Shown piece after piece: positions 17,388-26,390 of a stretch of 45,898 bases of DNA. Made by a program: the position numbers and the translations under genes. Origin of the DNA: Candidatus Atribacteria bacterium (lineage in GTDB: Bacteria; Atribacterota; Atribacteria; Atribacterales; Atribacteraceae); the NCBI GenBank assembly GCA_003561145.1, contig PWXL01000132.1, positions 1 through 45,898 of the forward strand, written 5' to 3'. Under the pieces are notes generated by a model. The model did no database searches. It saw nothing but the letters and a program-made list of their open reading frames with translations, and had not been told where the DNA came from. How positions within the stretch are numbered: position 1 is the stretch's first letter; every line of letters begins with the position of its first letter.

Positions 17388-18787
17388 GATTTCAGCTGAC
17401 CGATGTACTCCGTTTGACGGGGGGAAAAGTAGCTGCTCCGGGAGACGCCTCTGTATTTAACGGGGTAGTTTCCGATAGCAGGGAGTGCCGTGCAGGGTCT
17501 CTTTTCGCTGCGTTGAAAGGGGAAAAGACAGACGGGCACTTGTATCTCAAAGAGGCCCATTCACGAGGAGCTGCGGGAGCCTTGGTTGAAAGGGGAAATA
17601 GTGCGCTATCAGGTTTCGTGCAAATTCAAGTGGAAAATACCTTGCCTGCACTCCTTTCCCTGGGAAGATGGGCCCTGGACACATTGGGTGGACACCGAAT
17701 TGCATTTACCGGAACCGTGGGAAAAACCACCATAAAAAATTTTTTTCTCCACCTTCTTTCCGGCCATTTCTCCGTTGAAGCCACTCCGCACAGTTACAAT
17801 ACGCCGTTGGGCATAGCTCTCTCCTTTTGCGGTTTTCGTGAGGGAAGCCGGTTGTTTCTTGTAGAGGCCGGCATCAATGCTTTGGGAGAGATGCAGGAAC
17901 TCTACTCAGCCATTCGGCCACACACGGTTATACTCTCTCCCATCGGTGAAGGGCACCTGGAGGGTTTACAAAGTGTCGAGAGAGTTGTGCAGGAAAAGAT
18001 CCAGCTTGTGGGGAAGGGAGTAGAGCGGGTATATGTCCACGCTGACAACCTGCAGTGGGATGAAATACGGTCCTTGTGCCAGAGGCCTGGGAGGGAAGTA
18101 TACTGTTACGGTGGAAACACCTCTTTGCGTATTGAGAAGTATATTTTTCATCCTGATACAGTGCGTTCCTCAATTCACTGTGTTGTCTTCGGCTCAACCC
18201 TTGAGATAGATCTTCCCTTCATATCCCCTCAGGCCTCGGAATTACTGCTCCCCGCGCTTCATTTTGCCCTCGAATCTGGAATGAGCACACCGGAAATACA
18301 AAGACGGGTTTCCGCTTTTCTGCCTTCCCGGGGCCGGGAGAGGTTGTATACGGTGAAGGGGGGAATCGTTATTGACGATACATACAACGCCAATCCTGTT
18401 TCAATGCGCAAGAGTCTTGAAATATTGCCTCTTTTTCAGCGGAGGGGATATGAAACCTGGGCGGTCTTGGGCGATATGCTTGAACTGGGAAGAGCCAGTG
18501 AGAGTGCTCACCAGGAGGTGATCCGAACCCTTGTTGGATTGGGAATAGACAAAACGATATTGCGAGGAAGCCTTTTCCACAGGGCAGCCGACCGTGTATT
18601 GTCACAGGAACAAGGGGGCGGTGGGATATTTGTGGCTTCTTCTCACCGCGAAGTAGAAGGGATCCTCCATGAACATTTAGGTGAAGCTGAAAAAAAATGG
18701 GTTGTTTTATTCAAAGGGTCCAGGGGAATGCGCATGGAAGAATCAATTCCACAATTTTTGCAAGAGGACCTTTCTGATGCCGGTTGA
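17384..18787 (+). CDS. murF: UDP-MurNAc-pentapeptide synthetase (D-Ala-D-Ala-adding enzyme)
   Basis: Adds D-alanyl-D-alanine to UDP-MurNAc-tripeptide, the last cytoplasmic ligase step. The N-terminal UDP-binding domain has the VVSDSRECRAGSLFAALKG block. The P-loop is GTVGKTT, with Val where Asn is common. VEAGINALGEM precedes QEKIQLV, whose lysine is the likely carbamylation site. The C-terminal domain has DDTYNANPVSMRKSL. TTG 17384 overlaps the murE stop (TTGA) with AAAGGAAAA upstream. No ddl gene for the D-Ala-D-Ala substrate is in this window. Confidence 0.94.
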   Translation: MRFQLTDVLRLTGGKVAAPGDASVFNGVVSDSRECRAGSLFAALKGEKTDGHLYLKEAHSRGAAGALVERGNSALSGFVQIQVENTLPALLSLGRWALDTLGGHRIAFTGTVGKTTIKNFFLHLLSGHFSVEATPHSYNTPLGIALSFCGFREGSRLFLVEAGINALGEMQELYSAIRPHTVILSPIGEGHLEGLQSVERVVQEKIQLVGKGVERVYVHADNLQWDEIRSLCQRPGREVYCYGGNTSLRIEKYIFHPDTVRSSIHCVVFGSTLEIDLPFISPQASELLLPALHFALESGMSTPEIQRRVSAFLPSRGRERLYTVKGGIVIDDTYNANPVSMRKSLEILPLFQRRGYETWAVLGDMLELGRASESAHQEVIRTLVGLGIDKTILRGSLFHRAADRVLSQEQGGGGIFVASSHREVEGILHEHLGEAEKKWVVLFKGSRGMRMEESIPQFLQEDLSDAG

Positions 18788-19739
18788 AAGCTTCGTGTAT
18801 GGCGGTTTTTTCCTCGCTTTTTTAGTGAGTGCGGTTCTTTTTCCGTTTTTTATTTCCTGGCAAAAGCGCCGCAGGGTAGGTCAAAAAATTAAGAAGGAAG
18901 GTCCCGATCTTCATCTCCATAAAGAAAATACCCCGAGTATGGCTGGAGTAGTCATCGTTGTATCCCTTATTCTCACTATTGTGCTGTTGGGGAGGGATAC
19001 ATCGATACCCACAGGTGGCATTATTGTAGTGGTTGCTTTTTTCACGCTGGGTTTTTTAGATGATGTTCTCAAAAACTTTTTCAACCGTCCATGGGGGTTG
19101 AAAGCCCGGGCCAAATTTACTTTCCAGCTTCTTTTGAGTGGAGCTGTGATGGGATGGGGAATACAATTTTTCCCTGCCAGGGTAGGTGTGCCCTTTTCAG
19201 AGAGGATATGGGAATTCCACCCCGTACTTTTCTTTTTTTTTGGAGTATTCGTTTTGGTGGCTTCGTCCAACGCTTTTAACATTTCCGACGGGCTGGATGG
19301 TCTTGCGGGGGGATGTGGAACACTGTCATTTTTGTTTTGGGGATGGTATTTTATCCAAAGAGGCGCACCATCCTTGTCATTGCTGAGCTTTTCCATAGCC
19401 GGAGCTGTTTTTTCTTTTCTCTGGTATAATACCTGGCCTGCTCGTATATTTATGGGTGATTCCGGTTCTTTGAGTCTGGGGGCGTTACTGGGTTTTTTAG
19501 CCCTGGCATCCGGCGAATCGTTGCTTTTGGTGCTATGCGGCTTGGTATTTGTGATTGATACTTTCTCAGTAATCATACAGGTTCTTTCTTATAAAATCAG
19601 AAAAAAAAGAATATTTCTTATGAGTCCCTTTCACCACCACTTGGAGCTGGCCGGCTGGAAAGAACCCCAGGTAACTGTGCGGTTCTGGATGATACACGGA
19701 CTGGGGGTGTTCCTCGCTCTTGTAAGCGCGGGAAGGTGA
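18777..19739 (+). CDS. mraY: Phospho-MurNAc-pentapeptide transferase
   Basis: Polytopic membrane enzyme that transfers phospho-MurNAc-pentapeptide to undecaprenyl phosphate, forming lipid I. Around ten hydrophobic helices are visible. Conserved motifs are TPSMAGVVI, GFLDDVLK, NAFNISDGLDGLAGG, FMGDSGSLSLGALLG and the histidine cluster FHHHLELAGW. ATG 18777 (MPVESFVYGG) gives 320 residues, the normal length, with AGAGGA upstream; the track begins 32 codons earlier inside murF. It overlaps murF by 11 nt and lies 4 nt before murD. Confidence 0.95.
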   Translation: MPVESFVYGGFFLAFLVSAVLFPFFISWQKRRRVGQKIKKEGPDLHLHKENTPSMAGVVIVVSLILTIVLLGRDTSIPTGGIIVVVAFFTLGFLDDVLKNFFNRPWGLKARAKFTFQLLLSGAVMGWGIQFFPARVGVPFSERIWEFHPVLFFFFGVFVLVASSNAFNISDGLDGLAGGCGTLSFLFWGWYFIQRGAPSLSLLSFSIAGAVFSFLWYNTWPARIFMGDSGSLSLGALLGFLALASGESLLLVLCGLVFVIDTFSVIIQVLSYKIRKKRIFLMSPFHHHLELAGWKEPQVTVRFWMIHGLGVFLALVSAGR

Positions 19740-19743
19740 AAAT

Positions 19744-21063
19744 ATGGCGGTTTTTGTTCTTGGTTTAGGAAGGACCGGGTTCAGTGTCTGCCGGTTTTTT
19801 TTGCAAAAAGGAGAAAAAGTAGTAGCCTATGATGATGCTCTGCCCGTTGAAAAAATTCCCAAAGAGTTGGCAGAAAATACCCGGTTTACTTTTTCTGTCC
19901 CCGGGAAAGGAGAACGTTATGAAGAAGCGGTAGTAAGCCCCGGTATCGCTTCTTCTCATCCCCTGATCCATATTCTGGAACAGTCAGGTATTCCACTGGT
20001 GAGCGAGATCGAGGTAGCTTGCAGGGAGATTTCCTTTCCACTCATCGGTGTCACCGGCTCACAAGGAAAAAGCACCACTGTATCGCTGCTGGGGGAATTT
20101 TTACGAGAACACGGCTTGAAGGTTTTCGTGGGCGGGAACCTGGGAATACCTCTGTGTGATATTTCCGGTGGGTTCAAAAGCTATGATTGGGGAGTGGTCG
20201 AACTCAGTAGCTTTCAGTTGGAGAGGACTTTTACCGCCCGGTTCCACATAGCAGGCATCGTGAACATTTTTCCGAATCATCTGGACCGTCATGGCACCAT
20301 GGAAAGGTATGCTGAAGCAAAGTACAGGATTTATGACAACCAGTCACGTGATGATTATTCGCTCCTCAATGTGTGTCGACCCGCTTGGCAATCTCCTCGA
20401 ACACGGTTTCTCAAGTCCCGCTCTCTTCTTTTTGCAGCTTCAGGCCGGCTTTTCGAAGGAGCGTATATCAGCGGAAATCGTCTGGTGTTAGTACTCGATG
20501 GAAAAAAAACAGAAATCACACTGGAGAGGTGGTCCTTGACGGGACGGCACAATCTCGAAAACCTGGCTTTCGCGGCACTCGCCGCCAGCATAGCAGGTGT
20601 CCCGGGCCAGACACTGGAACGTGTATTGCCTTCCTTTCGCAGTCTTCCCCACCGTATCGAGTTTGTGAGGAAAAGAGACGGGGTGAATTATTACAATGAT
20701 TCTAAGTCTACAACTCCTTCTGCCACAAAAGCAGCGGTTGACTCCTTGAGCGGGCCGATAATCCTGTTGCTGGGAGGCAGAGGGAAAAGCCTTGATTTTT
20801 ACCGGTTGCAGGAAATATTGGCGGGAGGGAAAGTAAAAAAAGTGATTCTCTTCGGTGAGGATCGCTTGAGAATAGCGGAATTTCTCCCTTCATCTCTTCC
20901 CCGGGAGATAGTGAAAGGACTACCTGATGCGGTAAAGATTGCCGCCGCTTCGGCGGTGAGTGGAGATCAGGTTCTTTTATCCCCTGCTTGCACCAGCTGG
21001 GATGGATACCGGGATTTTGAACAGCGAGGCGAACACTTCAGGAGGTTGGTTGATGGATTCTGA
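19744..21063 (+). CDS. murD: UDP-MurNAc-L-alanine:D-glutamate ligase
   Basis: Adds D-glutamate to UDP-MurNAc-L-Ala in the cytoplasm. The N-terminal Rossmann-like domain starts VFVLGLGRTGFSV. The P-loop is GVTGSQGKSTT, with Ser for the second Thr of the usual GKTT. VVELSSFQLE and NIFPNHLDRHGTMERY are classic MurD blocks, and NDSKSTTPSATKAA and LSPACTSWDGYRDFEQRGEHF mark the C-terminal domain. 439 residues is normal. AAGGTGAAAAT precedes the ATG. The 3' end overlaps the ftsW start by 11 nt. Confidence 0.95.
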   Translation: MAVFVLGLGRTGFSVCRFFLQKGEKVVAYDDALPVEKIPKELAENTRFTFSVPGKGERYEEAVVSPGIASSHPLIHILEQSGIPLVSEIEVACREISFPLIGVTGSQGKSTTVSLLGEFLREHGLKVFVGGNLGIPLCDISGGFKSYDWGVVELSSFQLERTFTARFHIAGIVNIFPNHLDRHGTMERYAEAKYRIYDNQSRDDYSLLNVCRPAWQSPRTRFLKSRSLLFAASGRLFEGAYISGNRLVLVLDGKKTEITLERWSLTGRHNLENLAFAALAASIAGVPGQTLERVLPSFRSLPHRIEFVRKRDGVNYYNDSKSTTPSATKAAVDSLSGPIILLLGGRGKSLDFYRLQEILAGGKVKKVILFGEDRLRIAEFLPSSLPREIVKGLPDAVKIAAASAVSGDQVLLSPACTSWDGYRDFEQRGEHFRRLVDGF

Positions 21064-22216
21064 GGGTGTTGATGTCCATAAACTGAAATCTTTTTTCAGA
21101 GATGAAAAAGGGTACCGCTGGTGGTGGGATACCGATCCTCTCCTTTTCTGGTCTGTAATAGGTTTACTATCCATTGGAGTGGTCATGGTTTTCAGTTCCA
21201 GCATGACCACGGGCTTGTACGCTTACGGTGACCCCTTTTTTTTCCTGAAACGGCATGCGGTAGGGTTGGTATTTGCTTTTTTAATTTTTATACCAGTGAG
21301 TTTCATGGAATTAAACCTCTTGCGTCGATTCAGCAAAAAATTTCTGGTATTTTCCTTTATTTTGCTTGTCCTTGTTTTTATACCCGGTTTAGGAAGAGAA
21401 GCAGGAGGCTCTTTTCGCTGGCTGGTGGTGGGATTTCTTACATTCCAGCCTTCGGAATTGGCCAAGCTTGCAATTGTCCTGTATATGGCGGATGCCCTTG
21501 TTGTGTATCCACACCGTGCGCAAGATTTTTTGTATGGTGTAGTTCCCTTTCTGGTTGTGGTAGGAGGTATGTGTCTTCTGGTGCTGTTGGAACCCGACCT
21601 TGGAACGTCATTATTTCTTCTTCTTATTACCTTTATTATGCTTTTCCTTGGTGGGCGCCGCATAATGCATCTTCTTCTTCCGGTTATCATTCTCATTCCG
21701 CTGGGGCTTTTTTTGATCTTTTTTGGAGGAAATGTTTACTGGAGAACACGTATCGAAGCTTTTTTGGATCCGGAAAGCGATCCCCTGGGACGGGGTTTTC
21801 ACATTATTCAGTCACTCATAGCTTTCGGATCGGGAGGCATACTGGGCAGGGGTTTGGGAGAGAGCCGGCAAAAATTCTTTTATCTTCCAGACAGGCATAC
21901 CGATTTTATATATGCTATTATCGGAGAGGAATTGGGTTTCGTGGGAACCTCAGTCGTCCTTATACTTTTTGGAATGATTTTATGGAGGGGTTGGCATATA
22001 GCGAAGAGGTGTCAGAATGAATTTCTGGGGCTTCTCGCCATGGGTGTCACGGCCAGTATTTTTCTCCAGGCGGCGATCAACCTGGGATCGGTATTGAAGA
22101 TCATTCCTGTTACCGGTATAACTCTTCCCCTGGTGAGCTACGGGAACTCTTCGCTTTTGATCACGCTTATTATGGTGGGAATATTATTCAATATCGCTGG
22201 ACGAGAGAAGGGGTGA
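21053..22216 (+). CDS. ftsW: Septal peptidoglycan glycosyltransferase FtsW (SEDS family)
   Basis: Polymerises lipid II at the division site in partnership with FtsI. About ten transmembrane helices are visible, and SEDS-family blocks are FQPSELAKLA, LEPDLGTSLF, the extracellular RHTDFIYAIIGEELGFVG and PVTGITLPLVSYGNSS. ATG 21053 (MDSEGVDVHK) with GGAGG 7 nt upstream gives 387 residues; the ORF track start at 20960 lies deep in murD. The position between murD and murG, and the presence of ftsI upstream, favour FtsW over RodA. A charged cytoplasmic N-terminus of about 35 residues precedes the first helix. Confidence 0.94.
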   Translation: MDSEGVDVHKLKSFFRDEKGYRWWWDTDPLLFWSVIGLLSIGVVMVFSSSMTTGLYAYGDPFFFLKRHAVGLVFAFLIFIPVSFMELNLLRRFSKKFLVFSFILLVLVFIPGLGREAGGSFRWLVVGFLTFQPSELAKLAIVLYMADALVVYPHRAQDFLYGVVPFLVVVGGMCLLVLLEPDLGTSLFLLLITFIMLFLGGRRIMHLLLPVIILIPLGLFLIFFGGNVYWRTRIEAFLDPESDPLGRGFHIIQSLIAFGSGGILGRGLGESRQKFFYLPDRHTDFIYAIIGEELGFVGTSVVLILFGMILWRGWHIAKRCQNEFLGLLAMGVTASIFLQAAINLGSVLKIIPVTGITLPLVSYGNSSLLITLIMVGILFNIAGREKG

Positions 22217-22219
22217 TAC

Positions 22220-23299
22220 GTGCGCAGAATTTTTATTTGCGCCGGGGGAACAGGTGGTCATGTCTATCCTGCTTTGAGCTTGGCTTGGGAACTCTCCCGG
22301 CGAGCCGGTTTTGATGTCTGGTTTGTTGGGACCCGCAGAGGAATGGAAGGACGTTTGGTGCCCGAGGCGGGATTCGTTTTGAAATATATTCGAGCGCGTG
22401 GTTGGGACCGAAGCTGGGGGAAAAATTTTTTCCGCATGGCAAGTGACAACTTCTGCGGATTCTTTCAAGCGTGTGCCCTCCTTCTTCGATACAGGCCTGC
22501 GGGGATCCTATGCATGGGAAGCTACGTTTCTCTCCTTGTCGCATGCTGGGCGCGCCTTTTCCGGATACCCGTCTTTGTTCATGAACAGAATGTATTTCCG
22601 GGTTTAGCCAACAGGATGGTTTCCCGCTGGGCACAGAGAGTATATATTTCTTCTGAAGACTCGTTGGATTATTTGGAAAATCGGGATACAATTTATTTAA
22701 CAGGTAATCCGTTGCGACCGAATGTTCTTGGATGGAAAGGGAGAACGGAAGAAGCACGGAAACTCCTTGGCTTGAATTCTCAGCGTTCTACAGTGCTCGT
22801 TTTTGGCGGGAGCCGGGGCTCATCGCTGATAAACCACACCTTTATGAAGGCATGGGAAGAACTGGTTCATTTAAACATCCAGGTGATACATGTTACGGGT
22901 CCTGAAGAAATCAGCCGGGTGAAGGAATTTTCCCGTCCGTTCTCAGGACAATACTTTGTGTATGATTTTCTCGGGGAACCAGGTCCCGCTTACGCGGCGG
23001 CTGATGTTGCAGTATGCCGTGCAGGCGCAAGCACGACATTTGAATTGTTGTGGTTTGGACTCCCTGCGGTTATGATACCTTTTGAGAAGGCAACTGAAAG
23101 CCATCAAAAATATAACGCCCTTTGGCTTAAGAAAAAACAGTCAGCGGAGATTATCTGTGAAGAGGATCTTACTCCTCGCACACTTGCCAAAGCGGTACGG
23201 ATACTGTTGCAGGGGAGACGTGGAGAAGGAGGAGAATTACCCGGCAAAGCGGCTGAAAAGATCGTAGACTCCATCATTGAGTTTTTTCAAAAGGGTTGA
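22220..23299 (+). CDS. murG: UDP-GlcNAc:lipid I N-acetylglucosaminyltransferase
   Basis: Peripheral membrane GT-B glycosyltransferase that converts lipid I to lipid II. The N-terminal loop GGTGGHVYPA (residues 9-18) is the hallmark, followed by GMEGRLVPEAGF and the HEQNVFPGLANR motif. The donor-binding C-terminal domain includes FGGSRGSSLIN and CRAGASTTFELLWFGLPAVMIP. 359 residues is typical. The start is GTG 22220 with AAGGGG upstream. Unlike the tightly packed genes before it, murG is followed by about 100 nt of non-coding, repeat-rich sequence before murC. Confidence 0.95.
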   Translation: MRRIFICAGGTGGHVYPALSLAWELSRRAGFDVWFVGTRRGMEGRLVPEAGFVLKYIRARGWDRSWGKNFFRMASDNFCGFFQACALLLRYRPAGILCMGSYVSLLVACWARLFRIPVFVHEQNVFPGLANRMVSRWAQRVYISSEDSLDYLENRDTIYLTGNPLRPNVLGWKGRTEEARKLLGLNSQRSTVLVFGGSRGSSLINHTFMKAWEELVHLNIQVIHVTGPEEISRVKEFSRPFSGQYFVYDFLGEPGPAYAAADVAVCRAGASTTFELLWFGLPAVMIPFEKATESHQKYNALWLKKKQSAEIICEEDLTPRTLAKAVRILLQGRRGEGGELPGKAAEKIVDSIIEFFQKG

Positions 23300-23359
23300 A
23301 CTCTTGATGAGTCAACCCGTCAGTGAGCACTTATGACTCACTCGCGACTCTCGACTCAT
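23293..23359 (+). repeat. Inverted-repeat-rich region between murG and murC
   Basis: Three stems can form. GGGTTGA (23293-23299) pairs with TCAACCC (23312-23318). ATGAGTC (23307-23313) pairs with GACTCAT (23353-23359). AGTGAG (23322-23327) pairs with CTCACT (23337-23342). The first two share bases 23312-23313 and exclude each other. GACTC is also repeated directly three times (23335, 23346, 23353). There is no T-run, so it is not a simple terminator; an RNA switch, attenuator or processing site is possible. Confidence 0.5.
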
Positions 23360-23398
23360 GGTATGAACGGGCATCTTAATGTATGAGGAGGAAACACG

Positions 23399-24778
23399 TT
23401 GGATACGAAAGCACTCCAACTGCCTTGCGCCCTGTTTTTTATAGGAATAGGCGGAACAGGTATGAGCGGCCTTGCCCTCATAGCCAACGGTATGGGGTAC
23501 GAGGTAAGCGGCTCGGATATTGCTGAAAGTGAAACCACCATCCGTTTGCGGGAACGGGGTATTCAAGTATATGTCGGACATTGTCGGGAACGGGTGCGCT
23601 CCAGCCAAGCGGTTATTGTTTCCTCCGCTATACCTCCTCATAATGAGGAGCTGTGTGCAGCCCGGTTACTGGGGATACCTGTCATACACCGGGGGGAAAT
23701 GCTTGCGTTTCTTCTGAACACAAAAAGGGGCATTGCCATTTCGGGGACGCATGGAAAGACCACCACGACATCCATGATCTCATTGCTGTTGGAAATCGCC
23801 GGGATGAACCCGACTGTTTTAATTGGTGGTGAACTTGAGGATATCGGGGGAAACGCAAAAAACGGAGAAGGGGAATATTTTGTTGCGGAAGCAGATGAAA
23901 GCGATGGTTCTTTTTTGCAGCTTCGCCCTTACTGTGGCATTATCACCAATATCGAGGATGACCACTTGGAACACTATGGCGATATGGAAGGTGAGATCAA
24001 GGCGTTTCAACGATTTTTGAACCAGATTAAACCTGAGGGGTTTGCCGTGGTGTGTGCTGATCACCCCAATGTGCGATCTATAATGGGGCACAGTGGCGTG
24101 CGCTACATCAGCTACGGTATTACAAGTGTGGATGCGGATTTTCAAGCTACCCTTTTGAGTGAAAAGCCGAGCGGGTACACCTTTAAAGTTGTGAACGGAA
24201 AAAAAGCCATCGGGCATTTTGAGATCAATATTCCAGGTGTTTTTAATGTGCTGAATTCGCTCGCTTGTATTTCAGTCGGATTGAACCTTGGCATACCCTT
24301 GGTGGCTATCTGCGAGGCTGTAGCCTCTTTCAGTGGGGTAAAACGCCGTTTTGAGAGAATAGGGGAAATACATGGGGCATTGGTGGTAGATGACTATGCT
24401 CATCATCCCACGGAAATGGACGCCGTTTTACAAACAGCTCTGACACGTGGCCGGGAGAGGGTAATTGTCATTTTCCAACCTCATCGGTACACCCGTACCT
24501 ATCGCCTTTTTCGGGCGATGGCCAGAACACTGCTTAAGGCTCACCGTGTTATGCTGTTGCCGGTATATTCGGCGGGAGAGGAACCCATAGATGCAGTCTC
24601 GTCACAGCTTGTACTCGAAGAACTGCAAAAGAGCGGATTTCAAGAGGCTTACCTGGCTGAAAGCCTGGAAGAAGCGGCGCGTGAAGTTGAAAAATGGCTC
24701 AGGCCCGGAGACCTGGTCATCACTATGGGAGCCGGAGATGTATGGAAGATCGGCACGTATTTGTGTGCGAAAGCGTAA
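23399..24778 (+). CDS. murC: UDP-N-acetylmuramate:L-alanine ligase
   Basis: Adds L-alanine to UDP-MurNAc, the first Mur ligase step. The N-terminal dinucleotide-like loop is IGIGGTGMSGLA. The P-loop is GTHGKTTTTSM, and EADESDGSF, NIEDDHLEHYGD and DDYAHHPTEM are all standard MurC blocks. PHRYTRTYRL is in the C-terminal domain. The length of 459 residues is normal. The start is TTG 23399 behind a strong GAGGAGG site, in keeping with other TTG starts in this cluster. It overlaps the murB start by 37 nt. Confidence 0.95.
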   Translation: MDTKALQLPCALFFIGIGGTGMSGLALIANGMGYEVSGSDIAESETTIRLRERGIQVYVGHCRERVRSSQAVIVSSAIPPHNEELCAARLLGIPVIHRGEMLAFLLNTKRGIAISGTHGKTTTTSMISLLLEIAGMNPTVLIGGELEDIGGNAKNGEGEYFVAEADESDGSFLQLRPYCGIITNIEDDHLEHYGDMEGEIKAFQRFLNQIKPEGFAVVCADHPNVRSIMGHSGVRYISYGITSVDADFQATLLSEKPSGYTFKVVNGKKAIGHFEINIPGVFNVLNSLACISVGLNLGIPLVAICEAVASFSGVKRRFERIGEIHGALVVDDYAHHPTEMDAVLQTALTRGRERVIVIFQPHRYTRTYRLFRAMARTLLKAHRVMLLPVYSAGEEPIDAVSSQLVLEELQKSGFQEAYLAESLEEAAREVEKWLRPGDLVITMGAGDVWKIGTYLCAKA

Positions 24779-25674
24779 AAACTCTGGAAAATCGTTTTTT
24801 GGGGATTGATGGTTTTCAAGTAACATATAATTCCCTCTTGAGAAATTTCACCACATGGAAAATAGGTGGGCCCGTATGGGCCATGATATGGGTTCCTGAC
24901 ATCACTTCTTTCATGATAACCACTGCAGCCCTTGATGAAACCGGTATTCCATGGAGAATTCTGGGTAAAGGTTCCAATGTTCTTTTTCCAGACACAGGAT
25001 ACCAGGGAGTGATTGTGAGACTGGCAGGAGAATGCGCCCTGGTTCGCCGTCCCAAAACTACCTTGTTGGAGGCGGGAGGTGGTACAACACTGGCTCGAGT
25101 GGTCAGTGTTTCTTTACAAGAGAGTCTCAGCGGAGGGGAATTTCTTGTTGGTATTCCCGGAACAGTGGGAGGAGCACTTATGGTCAATGCCGGCTGTTTC
25201 GGGAGGGAAATCGGTGATTTGGTCGAATCTGTTTTGGTCAGGGACAGGAAGGGGAAGATACACTGGCTGGAAGGAGAACATGCCGGGTTTTGTTATCGTA
25301 ACTCTTTTTTACGAGACGGCAGGTTTTCGGTTATGAAAGCCCGCTTTCGTTTTACCGCTTCTTCTGCGGACCGGGTGAGGGAGCGCATTCGGAAATTCAA
25401 TAGAATTCGTAAGCTTACGCAACCAGTAGGAGAGCACTCCGCGGGATGCGTATTCAAAAACCCTGAGAAAGAATTTGCCGCAAAAATTATTGATTCGCTG
25501 GGTTTGAAAGGGTTACGGTCAGGAGACGCTCAGGTTTCACCAAAGCACTCAAATTTTATCATCAACAGAGGTACTGCAACTGCCCGGCAAGTTCAATTTC
25601 TTATGGAGTGGGTCAGGTCGGAGGTATACCGTTCCAGGAAGCTCTTACTTGAAAACGAAATAGAGGTTTGGTAA
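24742..25674 (+). CDS. murB: UDP-N-acetylenolpyruvoylglucosamine reductase
   Basis: FAD- and NADPH-dependent enzyme that reduces UDP-GlcNAc-enolpyruvate to UDP-MurNAc. The FAD-binding part includes TTWKIGGP, LGKGSNVLF and GIPGTVGGALMVNAG. YRNSFLRD follows, and the substrate-binding domain has SAGCVFKNP, where cysteine stands at the place of the proton-donating serine seen in many MurB (SAGSVFKNP). ATG 24742 (MEDRHVFVCES) gives 310 residues; GTG 24763 is an alternative. The track start is inside murC. It ends with TAATG, overlapping ftsQ by one base. Confidence 0.93.
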   Translation: MEDRHVFVCESVKTLENRFLGIDGFQVTYNSLLRNFTTWKIGGPVWAMIWVPDITSFMITTAALDETGIPWRILGKGSNVLFPDTGYQGVIVRLAGECALVRRPKTTLLEAGGGTTLARVVSVSLQESLSGGEFLVGIPGTVGGALMVNAGCFGREIGDLVESVLVRDRKGKIHWLEGEHAGFCYRNSFLRDGRFSVMKARFRFTASSADRVRERIRKFNRIRKLTQPVGEHSAGCVFKNPEKEFAAKIIDSLGLKGLRSGDAQVSPKHSNFIINRGTATARQVQFLMEWVRSEVYRSRKLLLENEIEVW

Positions 25675-26390
25675 TGGGCTTGCATAAAGCACGGTTGTTT
25701 TTTAGTATTTTACTTGTATATACCATTCTGGGCTTTCTTGCCTGGTCGGTATTCAGCCTGCTTATGCGGACGGATTTGTTGAAAGTGAAAACTATAGAGG
25801 TAACTGGAGTCAACCGGGTGGATGAGGGATATGTGATCGCCATGGGTGGTATTGAGGTTGGAGCGAATATATTCAGTATTCGCCCCTGGGAGGTGGAAAG
25901 ACGTATTGAGAGAATACCGGAAATAAGAAATGTTTCTGTGAAGAAGATATTTCCTCGCCAGGTTATGATAGACATAGAGGAACGCATCCCTTACGCACTG
26001 TTGGTCGTTGGAAATACCGGTTACTGCGTTGATGTTGACGGGGTTGAAATAGCGTGCTTGCCCGGAGAAAACGAGCAACTTCCCCGTTTGTGGATGGATC
26101 GTTATGAAGCAGGATGGCTTCTTGACGGCTTGGAACAGGTTCGGGTATGGAATGCAGAGTTCAACACCCCTCTCCAGGGGATCAAAGTGGAAGATGAAAG
26201 GTTGTTTATTTTAAAATTGCAAAATGATATATTTATCAGGAGCGAAGGACCGCAAAACTTGAGAGAGAAGTCAACTCTGCTCAAGCCTCTCCTTCGTGAG
26301 GTTCAGGTTAAGGCGCTTCAGGTAGGAGGATTTGATTTGAGGATGCGGAGGGATATCGTACTGATTAGAAGCGAGGGTGAAGAGTATTGA
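25674..26390 (+). CDS. ftsQ: Cell division protein FtsQ/DivIB
   Basis: A bitopic membrane protein of about 238 residues. One N-terminal transmembrane helix (about 7-28) is followed by a POTRA domain (about 35-105) starting LKVKTIEVTGVNRVDEGYV. It continues with RIPEIRNVSVKKIFPRQV, matching the FtsQ/DivIB core. FtsQ scaffolds FtsB and FtsL in the divisome. ATG 25674 has AGAGG 7 nt upstream; the track's TTG at 25668 is less likely. It overlaps ftsA by 4 nt (TTGA). In a Gram-positive context it could equally be called DivIB. Confidence 0.9.
   Translation: MGLHKARLFFSILLVYTILGFLAWSVFSLLMRTDLLKVKTIEVTGVNRVDEGYVIAMGGIEVGANIFSIRPWEVERRIERIPEIRNVSVKKIFPRQVMIDIEERIPYALLVVGNTGYCVDVDGVEIACLPGENEQLPRLWMDRYEAGWLLDGLEQVRVWNAEFNTPLQGIKVEDERLFILKLQNDIFIRSEGPQNLREKSTLLKPLLREVQVKALQVGGFDLRMRRDIVLIRSEGEEY

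Noticed and set aside
18911-19576. 221-residue minus-strand ORF
   Set aside because: It is antisense to mraY, whose membrane and active-site motifs are clear. The translation is low-complexity and lysine/proline-rich, as expected for a shadow of hydrophobic codons.
22233-22757. 174-residue minus-strand ORF
   Set aside because: It lies fully inside murG on the opposite strand, with no ribosome site or recognisable motif.
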